This document shows positions 25,414 through 31,567 of a stretch of 38,332 bases of DNA, in pieces. This DNA is from a virus. The stretch spans positions 1-38,332 of IMG/VR virus record IMGVR_UViG_3300025137_000102; one strand, given 5' to 3'. Each line of letters opens with the position of its first letter. Positions within the stretch are counted from its first letter, which is position 1. Below the pieces are notes generated by a model. The model was not told the DNA's origin and made no database searches. It worked only from the letters and a program-made list of their open reading frames with translations. The position numbers and the translations under genes were made by a program.

Positions 25414-25926
25414 ATGGAAACGAAAACGTATTTAATAAAAACTAAGTTTGATTATTCAAAAAATGAACTCGTTCAAGTTGACGGTAATAATTTAACTATT
25501 GAATTTAAAATAATGGATAAGTACGCCATGATTGAAATAGTTGGAAGATTAAAAGATCGTTCTTTTGAAGAGTTTAAGCATCAAATAATTTGTAATAAGA
25601 ATCAAAATATTCAGGTGTTGCCAAACGTTAATGATCAGGTTGAAAAGTTTGATCAGCGTATAAATGAAAATGTTGATCGTATACATTTTGATCAGGTTTT
25701 TAAAAATGATTATCAATTGGGTTTGCACGGTCAAATAAATGAAGATGAATATATTGATCCTAAAGTAATATTTAATACTAAGCATTTAATCAGGGATACT
25801 TTTAAAACTGATGTATTAAAAGAATTGCAAGAGTTAATTATTGATGTTTTAGCTAATAGGGAAGATAGCCAAAAAGAAATACAAATTGATCTTGAAGATT
25901 TAATATCTGAAAAGGAGGGTTCATAA
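25414..25926 (+). CDS. Hypothetical acidic protein
   Basis: 170 residues from the ATG at 25414, with AAAGGA nine bases upstream; an ATG at 25396 is the recurring leader rather than the start. The N-terminal half is beta-rich (TYLIKTKFDYSK, NLTIEFKIMDKYAMIEIVG), the C-terminal half helical and acidic (IDLEDLISEKEGS). No recognised domain. Extremely AT-rich. A strong AAAAGGAGG ribosome site for the next gene lies in its last codons, and the stop forms TAATG. Confidence 0.55.
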   Translation: METKTYLIKTKFDYSKNELVQVDGNNLTIEFKIMDKYAMIEIVGRLKDRSFEEFKHQIICNKNQNIQVLPNVNDQVEKFDQRINENVDRIHFDQVFKNDYQLGLHGQINEDEYIDPKVIFNTKHLIRDTFKTDVLKELQELIIDVLANREDSQKEIQIDLEDLISEKEGS

Positions 25927-26048
25927 TGGGATATCTTTTTAAAGAACTATTAGAGCTTATTAAATGGCTTTGTGTTGGGTTTGTTGGTGCTTATGCTATG
26001 GCAAGCTATCACGGTTTGGATACAAGCTTTTCTAGTTTGTGGGGTTGA
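25926..26048 (+). CDS. 40-residue single-pass membrane protein
   Basis: ATG at 25926, with AGGAGG seven bases upstream and TAATG overlap; stop at 26046-26048. The amphipathic start YLFKELLELIKW leads into WLCVGFVGAYAMASY, one short membrane segment, then a polar tail. Strong ribosome site and coupling support expression. It resembles small holin-like or membrane-modulating phage proteins in form only. Confidence 0.6.
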   Translation: MGYLFKELLELIKWLCVGFVGAYAMASYHGLDTSFSSLWG

Positions 26049-26050
26049 TC

Positions 26051-26251
26051 ATGGCATATTATTTTAGTTGTAACGAATGTAATCATATTGAATATTTTGG
26101 TTATCTAGGTTTAAAAGTTGATAACAAAATAGCAAAGCAGTTTAATGTTTTAGGTGGTCAATTATCTGAGGGTCAAACTGTTCTTTGTACAAGTTGCATT
26201 TCAAAAAAAACAAGATTAAAAGGCAATCATTTAATAATTGAAAGGAAATAA
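26051..26251 (+). CDS. Small zinc-ribbon protein
   Basis: 66 residues from the ATG at 26051; a GTG at 26039 would overlap the membrane gene and is less likely. Cys7-x2-Cys10 (FSCNECNH) and Cys46-x2-Cys49 (VLCTSCIS) form a two-knuckle zinc ribbon. Function unknown. Its last codons contain the AAAGGA ribosome site of the next gene. Confidence 0.6.
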   Translation: MAYYFSCNECNHIEYFGYLGLKVDNKIAKQFNVLGGQLSEGQTVLCTSCISKKTRLKGNHLIIERK

Positions 26252-26252
26252 A

Positions 26253-26642
26253 ATGAATTATCCATCAAGTATAAACAGTAATGTAAGAGCTAATAAAACA
26301 ATGTTTAGCTCTAATTTAACTCTTGAAGAAATACCACATCGAGATCATAAGTTAAGAAATATTGCAAAGGTCGAGAACTGTAAAAGCACTCGATCAGGTA
26401 AACCAATAGCAAATCAATTTATAATTACTTTGCAAAATGGAATAAAGATATTTCAAAGCTATGAAAGTATAATTTGTATTAAAGCCAATGGCGAAACATA
26501 TCTTGATTATGAAAGGTGGAATTATTCAAATACCACTTCAAGATACCGTAAACAATTTCTTGGTGAAGATACTAGAACAACAAAAAATAAAATAGATCAA
26601 GGTAAATATGTTCTTGAATATTTAAATCAAAAGTTTTATTAA
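26253..26642 (+). CDS. Hypothetical protein, last gene of the early block
   Basis: 129 residues from the ATG at 26253, with AAAGGA six bases upstream. The middle part, ENCKSTRSGKPIANQFIITL followed by GIKIFQSYESIICIK, is a beta-rich segment; the C-terminal part contains KQFLGEDTRTTKNKIDQG. No recognised family. An intrinsic terminator follows 20 bases after the stop. Confidence 0.55.
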   Translation: MNYPSSINSNVRANKTMFSSNLTLEEIPHRDHKLRNIAKVENCKSTRSGKPIANQFIITLQNGIKIFQSYESIICIKANGETYLDYERWNYSNTTSRYRKQFLGEDTRTTKNKIDQGKYVLEYLNQKFY

Positions 26643-26662
26643 TACTTTTATACCTCCAAGTT

Positions 26663-26701
26663 AAAGCACTTTAGATTAGCGTCTAAGGTGCTTTTTCTTT
26701 T
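26663..26701 (+). terminator. Rho-independent terminator closing the early block
   Basis: AAAGCACTTTAGA pairs with TCTAAGGTGCTTT over 13 base pairs (one G-U), with a six-base loop (ttagcg), followed by TTTTTCTTTT. It is the strongest hairpin of the region and isolates the early block from the terminase operon. Confidence 0.9.
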
Positions 26702-27044
26702 AAACCTCTGATATATCCTTAAATGATTGTTTTGTTTACGTATTCGCCTTAAATGGTGTTTGGCGTATTGCTCGCAATAGTAACATCAAAAGTAAACCTT
26801 TGACTGTAACTTATACAACTTACTAATGACAAATCGTCTTACGTGGCGTGTATGTGTGTGTGATGTATGCAATTATATTGCTGATTGCATTTAAGTTTAG
26901 CGTTTGTCTTGTCTGCCTATGGTTATGTGTTCTTGGAGAGGTCAGAATGTCAACAAAAATATACCTATTGCGTGTACGCACGCATGGGACACTGGGGGTG
27001 GGGTAGTATTGGCATGCAATGTCGCCATATTTTTACTAGAATGA

Positions 27045-27062
27045 GTTACTTGTACAGGTAAC
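27045..27062. promoter_or_regulatory. 18-base palindrome, candidate operator
   Basis: GTTACTTGTACAGGTAAC reads the same on the other strand at 16 of 18 positions. Its half-site (A-C-A-R-GTAAC) resembles that of the palindrome at 27197-27216, suggesting two sites for one dimeric regulator about 150 bases apart. Confidence 0.45.
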
Positions 27063-27178
27063 GGTGCATCCCTTTGGGATAGCGTATAGGGGAGAGGGGG
27101 GTATGGTGTATTTCCCCGGAGGTTATACTCCGATTGTATCCATCAATTGCTATTCTGTCAATAAAATAATTATTTTTC

Positions 27179-27207
27179 TTGACGTATTCGTGCTAAGTAC
27201 CTATTAT
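27179..27207 (+). promoter_or_regulatory. Sigma70-like promoter for the terminase/late operon
   Basis: TTGACG (27179-27184), a 17-base spacer and TATTAT (27202-27207), five of six matches in each box. The first gene starts about 110 bases downstream. No phage RNA polymerase was found, so host polymerase probably uses this to start late transcription. Confidence 0.7.
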
Positions 27208-27213
27208 ATAGGT
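27199..27213 (+). promoter_or_regulatory. Operator-like palindrome over the late -10 box
   Basis: ACCTAT-tat-ATAGGT is a perfect six-base inverted repeat that covers the -10 box of the promoter above. A protein bound here would block initiation, a usual arrangement for delaying late expression. Confidence 0.5.
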
Positions 27214-27316
27214 AACAAAGTATCATTTAAAGCACATGCAACCAAACATATCTCATAACAATAGTGTATTTGGCTTTATTTGTTTGATCCTTTGTTCAAT
27301 TTATTAAGGAAACCCC

Positions 27317-27538
27317 ATGTTTGAAGCATTTGTACTTATATGTCTCATAAATATGCCCACAGAGAACAGATACTGTGAGGAATTAGTAGACACACGAGGA
27401 CCTTACATGCTCCAAGACAAGTGCCTAGCACGAGTTTACGAGATAAAACAAGAATTACATCTGTACAAACCCCACATGGAAGCACGAGCATATCGTTGTG
27501 ATGAATTTACTCCCCAAACAGAAAAGCAAAGAACGTGA
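27317..27538 (+). CDS. Small putative exported cysteine-containing protein
   Basis: 73 residues, with AAGGA six bases before the ATG. A short hydrophobic N-terminus (FEAFVLICLI) precedes a polar domain with spaced cysteines (RYCEELV, DKCLARV, YRCDEF). Small marine phage proteins with a hydrophobic start and Cys-rich body commonly occur near terminase genes; I know no function. Export to the periplasm is possible. It overlaps the terminase small-subunit gene by about 38 bases. Confidence 0.5.
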   Translation: MFEAFVLICLINMPTENRYCEELVDTRGPYMLQDKCLARVYEIKQELHLYKPHMEARAYRCDEFTPQTEKQRT

Positions 27539-27908
27539 AATAAGTCCTCAACAGGAGCAATTTCTCGAAGTACTCTTTGAAAACGGTGGAAACGTAACCG
27601 ATGCAGCCCTCAAAGCAGGATATGCAAGAGGATCAGTCACGTGGTTGCGTACAAGTCTAGCCGATGAGATCATAAGACGTACACAAAGCATATTATCTAT
27701 GAACGCATTTAAGGCGGCTACACGCCTTGTAACCACTATAGATAACCCAGTACCTGAAAGAGGAGACGACCTACGCTTCAGGGCTGCAGAATCGCTGTTA
27801 AACAGGGTTGGTCTGGGAAAACAGGAAACAACCAACGTAAATGTACAGGCAGTACACGGCATTGTGCTGTTGCCACCCAAGAAAGACGTAACTATCGATG
27901 GAAATTGA
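27501..27908 (+). CDS. terS: Terminase small subunit
   Basis: 135 residues from the ATG at 27501 (a GTG at 27498 is also possible); ribosome site weak, so translation may be coupled to the upstream gene. Residues about 17-55 (SPQQEQFLEVLFENGGNVTD, then AALKAGYARGSVTWLRTSLA) form the helix-turn-helix DNA-binding domain of small terminases. The middle is an oligomerisation helix, and the C-terminal part ends with strands (GIVLLPPKKDVTID). It recognises phage DNA for packaging and hands it to the large subunit 96 bases downstream. Confidence 0.85.
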   Translation: MNLLPKQKSKEREISPQQEQFLEVLFENGGNVTDAALKAGYARGSVTWLRTSLADEIIRRTQSILSMNAFKAATRLVTTIDNPVPERGDDLRFRAAESLLNRVGLGKQETTNVNVQAVHGIVLLPPKKDVTIDGN

Positions 27909-28014
27909 GTGGTGGCAGTTTCTTTTGGTCACTATGGTATCAATTAACACAACGATTAACCTGATAGTGTTCTTTAGAGGTAGAAAAGTATTCAAAAAAG
28001 CAAATGACAGATAA
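27898..28014 (+). CDS. 38-residue membrane micro-protein between terS and terL (holin-like candidate)
   Basis: ATG at 27898, stop at 28012-28014; it overlaps terS by 11 bases and terL by 11 bases, exactly bridging the two. The product starts MEIEWWQFLLVTMVSINTTI, continues with a hydrophobic NLIVFF and ends in a basic tail (RGRKVFKKANDR). One membrane helix, short N-terminus and positive C-terminus suit a small holin or similar lysis protein. T7-like phages keep holin and spanin genes around the terminase genes, which supports this, but the assignment is inference. The ribosome site is weak, so coupling is likely. Confidence 0.5.
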   Translation: MEIEWWQFLLVTMVSINTTINLIVFFRGRKVFKKANDR

Positions 28015-29692
28015 TGCACCCAAACGTGGTCGCCCAAAGAAAGACCCTAACGCACCCAAACAAAGATACAACTATTCATCTGCAATAAAAGCACGTAAAC
28101 AGACACAACGCAGACTTACTGAAGCAAAGAAACGAGCAAAGAAAGTAACGATACAAGCAGAAAGCAAAAGACGTTACGCACGTAAGCTCGAAGAAAAGAT
28201 AACCAAAGTAGATAAGGCACTGAACAGCAATGAAACTACCGTCATCGATAAACAAGATTTACAAGAGCTTCCAGATGTTGTTGAGCAACTGGTGGATGGG
28301 CGTGAAATTATTTTTCAGCCGAATGAAGGACCTCAAGAAGAGTTTCTATCCTCAAGCGAAAGAGATGTTCTTTACGGTGGCTCGGCAGGTGGGGGAAAAA
28401 GTTTTGCACTTCTCGCAGACCCCTTACGGTATTGCCACAATAGCAACCATCGTGGGCTTCTTCTTAGGCGTACTCTGGATGAGCTAACAGAACTTATAGA
28501 TAAATCAAGGCAACTGTATCCCAAAGCTTTCCCCGGTGCAAAGTTCCGGGAGTCAAAGTCAACGTGGCACTTTCCGTCAGGTGCAACAATATGGTTTACC
28601 TATCTAGACAAAGATAAAGACGTAACAAGATTTCAGGGTCAGTCGTTTAACTGGATAGGCATAGATGAGATAACTCAATACCCCTCGCCTTATGTTTGGG
28701 ATTATCTCCGTTCACGACTTAGAGCAACTGATCCTGAACTGCAAAAGCATCTGTACATGCGTTGTACAGCGAACCCCGGAGGAGTCGGAGGGTGGTGGGT
28801 CAAGAAGATGTATATCGATCCATCTGAACACAACTCGACTTTTCCTGCAATGGATATTGAAACAGGCAGAGCCTTTGTGTGGCCGCAAGGACACGAAAAA
28901 GCAGGTGAGCCACTTTTCTATCGTAGGTTTATACCTGCACGTTTGACTGACAATCCATACTTGTTGGCTGACGGACAATACGAAGCGATGCTACGATCCC
29001 TACCTGAAGTTGAACGTAAGCGACTTCTTGAGGGTGACTGGGAAGTAACGGAAGGTGCAGCCTTTCCTGAATTTAGTAGAGGTAAACATGTGGTCCCGAA
29101 TTTTGACCTTCCACCAAATTTCCCAAGAATACGTGCAGCTGACTATGGGTATGCAAGTCCTTCTTGTGTCCTGTGGGGTGCTATTGACTGGGATAACAAT
29201 ATATGGGTTTATCGTGAACTGTATGTAAAACAGTTGACAGCAGAGCAACTAGCTGATAGAATACTACAAGTAGAACAAGAAGATCCGACTCCCCACTATA
29301 CAGTACTCGATTCATCGTGTTGGAACAAGACAGGCTTTGGTCCTTCCATAGCAGAGACAATGATGAGATGTGGAGTGCGTTGGATGCCATCGGACAGAAA
29401 CCGACTTCAAGGTAAAATGGAAATACATCGTAGGCTTGCCGATGACCCTCGAACAGACGAACCTAGAATACGAATATTTCCGAACTGTGTCAACCTCATC
29501 AAACAACTATCAGGTATACCTCTTAGCAAAACAAATGCAGAAGATGTGGACACAAAGGCAGAAGATCACGCATACGATGCACTGCGATATATGTTAATGA
29601 CAAGGATGACAGGATATGTGTCGATTCATAAAACGCTTGGTGGCATTAAGAGTCAGGTCTTTCAGATGCAAGATCAAACATTTGGATATTAA
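28004..29692 (+). CDS. terL: Terminase large subunit
   Basis: 562 residues. The ATPase domain has Walker A GGSAGGGKS (Lys132) and Walker B WIGIDEIT (Asp221, catalytic Glu222), with the coupling motif TANPGG at 255-260. The nuclease domain has Asp380 (AADYGY), Asp436 (TVLDSS) and Asp521/Asp525 (DHAYDAL). It pumps DNA into the procapsid and cuts it at the genome ends. The first about 100 residues are an unusual basic extension with an AT-hook-like KRGRPKK (residues 7-13) and Arg/Lys-rich helices. The start overlaps the micro-gene by 11 bases. Confidence 0.95.
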   Translation: MTDNAPKRGRPKKDPNAPKQRYNYSSAIKARKQTQRRLTEAKKRAKKVTIQAESKRRYARKLEEKITKVDKALNSNETTVIDKQDLQELPDVVEQLVDGREIIFQPNEGPQEEFLSSSERDVLYGGSAGGGKSFALLADPLRYCHNSNHRGLLLRRTLDELTELIDKSRQLYPKAFPGAKFRESKSTWHFPSGATIWFTYLDKDKDVTRFQGQSFNWIGIDEITQYPSPYVWDYLRSRLRATDPELQKHLYMRCTANPGGVGGWWVKKMYIDPSEHNSTFPAMDIETGRAFVWPQGHEKAGEPLFYRRFIPARLTDNPYLLADGQYEAMLRSLPEVERKRLLEGDWEVTEGAAFPEFSRGKHVVPNFDLPPNFPRIRAADYGYASPSCVLWGAIDWDNNIWVYRELYVKQLTAEQLADRILQVEQEDPTPHYTVLDSSCWNKTGFGPSIAETMMRCGVRWMPSDRNRLQGKMEIHRRLADDPRTDEPRIRIFPNCVNLIKQLSGIPLSKTNAEDVDTKAEDHAYDALRYMLMTRMTGYVSIHKTLGGIKSQVFQMQDQTFGY

Positions 29693-29695
29693 TAA

Positions 29696-31333
29696 ATGGC
29701 AGAGATAACAAAAGACTCTACGCTTAGAGAAGTTTTACAATACTATGCTGATAAAAATAAAAGAAAAGATGCTTTTGTTACAGAGGGTGTAAAACTTTTT
29801 AAAGATATAGCAGATGAAAAAGGTTCAGCCGTAAAACTTTTTACACCTGATAAAACAGGAAAAACTTTATTAGCAAAAACACTCCCTAACATCCCTGAAG
29901 AAATTGGTCTTAAACAACCAATGCAAAATATTAGACAAGTTGGATTAATTCTAAAAGGAATTATTTCTCCTGATGACAAACTTTTAGAAACTCTACCTGA
30001 CGCTTCTTCAAATTCAGAAAAAAATCTAAGGGTGTTTGGAATAGAAGAACCTGCAAAAGCAAAATCTCTTGTCACAATACGAGTTAACTCCGATACGATG
30101 AATGATTTTTTTAGTCAAATACATTCATTTAAAAAAGATAAAAAATCTGAAGCTATAGCTGACGCAGTATTATTTAATTTAAATACAGGCTTGCGACCTA
30201 ATGCTGCAGCAGGATTAAAAGTTGGAGGAACTTATTTTCCTGAAAATGGTGCTATCTACATAGACGCAGAAACTAAAGGTGCAAAAGGTAGAAGAATAAA
30301 TGTTCCGTTAAGTCCTCTTGCTGATTCTATATTACAAAAAAGAATAGCAGATAATAAAGTAAAAGATAATTATTTTTTTGTAAAACCAGATGGAAAACCT
30401 GTCACATCATCTGACATGACTTCACTTCTCAAAAAAATTAAAATAAAAGATTTTGTTTTTGATGCAAGTACAAATAAATACTATGATAGTCTAGCTCCTG
30501 AAGGTAAAGATGTACCCGGAAAAAGGGGATCAAGTTTACTAAGAAACATACATACTAAAATAGGACAAAAGGCAGGAATACCGTTTGAGAGAATAGCATA
30601 CTTACAAGGTCGAAGTCTTGTATCAGCAGCACAAGGTTCAGTAGGAGAAATTGTAAGCTACGCTACTGATTTTCCGGGAGACATAGATCCTAAAGGTTTT
30701 GACGCACAAAAAGCAAATCAAATAAGTTCTATATTTGAACCATCTGTTAAAAAATTAAAATATAATTTGTCAGGCACACAAGCAAGAATAACGTCTAATA
30801 CAAAAGGATTTGAAAATTATTTTGACGCACCTGTTTTAGATAAAGTAGATGAATCACCTTCGTCTAAAATGATTGCCACTGAAAATGATGTACTAGCTAC
30901 CACACAAGAAATAAACAGCTTTGCAGATTTTACGCAAGAAGAATTAGATGAGCTTGAAGCAGGAGGTATAACTTCTGCTAAAAAAGAAGCAGAAAGCATA
31001 ACATCAAAACTTAAAAAAATTGGAACAACAATAGTTGACAAGGGATCAAAAGCCATAGCAGGAGCTATTGGTGTTGAAGCTGCAAGACAGTTATTTACAG
31101 AACCTGCCGCCTTTGCAAAAGAAGTAGCAGTAGAGACAGCACTAGAAAAAGGACTAGGAACAGGTCCGGGTGCTTTTGTAGGTTTTGCTTTATCTCCAAC
31201 AGAGATGGGTAAAGCTACTTTAGATGATTCTCCTGACGGAGAATATACGACAATACCTCTTGAACAAAACGTCATGAAGCCTGACGACATTCAAGGGGGA
31301 TTTATAAATCAAAATCAAACAGGGAGACAATAA
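29696..31333 (+). CDS. Tyrosine-recombinase-like protein with long C-terminal extension
   Basis: 545 residues, three bases after terL and TAATG-coupled to the next gene. Residues about 125-330 resemble the catalytic domain of tyrosine recombinases: first Arg167 in LNTGLRPNAAAGL, a beta-hairpin with Lys194/Lys197 (AETKGAKGRRINVPLS), second Arg283 in SLLRNIHTKIGQKAGIP, and a candidate Tyr322 (IVSYATD). The box II His is Ser280 and the usual LGH is QGR, so it is divergent and perhaps inactive. Residues about 360-545 are an extra Ala/Gly-rich tail. No attachment site, excisionase or immunity gene is adjacent. It may be a real integrase displaced into the late operon or a virion protein built on this fold. 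Confidence 0.7.
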   Translation: MAEITKDSTLREVLQYYADKNKRKDAFVTEGVKLFKDIADEKGSAVKLFTPDKTGKTLLAKTLPNIPEEIGLKQPMQNIRQVGLILKGIISPDDKLLETLPDASSNSEKNLRVFGIEEPAKAKSLVTIRVNSDTMNDFFSQIHSFKKDKKSEAIADAVLFNLNTGLRPNAAAGLKVGGTYFPENGAIYIDAETKGAKGRRINVPLSPLADSILQKRIADNKVKDNYFFVKPDGKPVTSSDMTSLLKKIKIKDFVFDASTNKYYDSLAPEGKDVPGKRGSSLLRNIHTKIGQKAGIPFERIAYLQGRSLVSAAQGSVGEIVSYATDFPGDIDPKGFDAQKANQISSIFEPSVKKLKYNLSGTQARITSNTKGFENYFDAPVLDKVDESPSSKMIATENDVLATTQEINSFADFTQEELDELEAGGITSAKKEAESITSKLKKIGTTIVDKGSKAIAGAIGVEAARQLFTEPAAFAKEVAVETALEKGLGTGPGAFVGFALSPTEMGKATLDDSPDGEYTTIPLEQNVMKPDDIQGGFINQNQTGRQ

Positions 31334-31548
31334 TGGCACAAAACATGAATCAAGGTGCAGCTTATATTATGGGTTCAGATAAGACATCAGTTGATGATGC
31401 AATGGGTTCAGATCAGCTACACAGAGAAGGTCTTGAATTTTCAACAGAAGTAACTCAAGATGTTCTACAAATGGATATGCCAAAGAAGCAAACAAAACCT
31501 ACTGTTGAAGCTTCTTTATTTTCTATGGCTGAACAAAGAGACTACTAA
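31333..31548 (+). CDS. Small hypothetical late protein
   Basis: 71 residues, TAATG-coupled to the recombinase-like gene. Met/Asp/Ser-rich, without hydrophobic core or motif (MAQNMNQGAAYIMGSDKTS at the start, SLFSMAEQRDY at the end). Placed directly before the portal gene; a small virion or assembly factor is possible, but no family is recognised. Confidence 0.55.
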   Translation: MAQNMNQGAAYIMGSDKTSVDDAMGSDQLHREGLEFSTEVTQDVLQMDMPKKQTKPTVEASLFSMAEQRDY

Positions 31549-31567
31549 AATTAGTTAGGAATATAGT

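Larger units (their letters stand above)
26702..27316. other. Gene-free region upstream of the terminase operon
   Basis: About 600 bases with no convincing gene of normal size. It contains a TGTGTG-rich stretch (26848-26862), G-rich runs near 26992-27003 and 27089-27101, the short hairpin ATCCC-ttt-GGGAT (27068-27080), CGGAG/CTCCG near 27117-27132, an 18-base palindrome and a promoter with overlapping operator. A 19-codon frame (26947-27006) has a strong ribosome site (GGAGAGG). The region directly precedes the terminase genes and could include a packaging or replication start site; that is inference. Confidence 0.5.

Noticed and set aside
26039-26251. GTG start at 26039 for the second zinc-ribbon gene
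   Set aside because: Would overlap the membrane gene by ten bases, while the ATG at 26051 directly follows its stop.
26848-26862. TGTGTG-rich stretch as a microsatellite or phase-variation tract
   Set aside because: Only a few imperfect repeats and not within a gene or promoter.
27064-27258. 64-codon open frame upstream of the terminase operon
   Set aside because: No ribosome site, runs across the promoter and operator, composition unlike the other proteins; treated as chance.
28230-28487. 85-codon frame with a hydrophobic C-terminus inside terL
   Set aside because: Entirely within the terL ATPase coding sequence, no ribosome site, explained as a shadow frame.
29696-31333. Simple temperate phage reading of the recombinase-like gene
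   Set aside because: No attachment site, tRNA fragment, excisionase or recognisable immunity repressor adjacent; key residues partly replaced. Lysogeny is not supported by this window alone.
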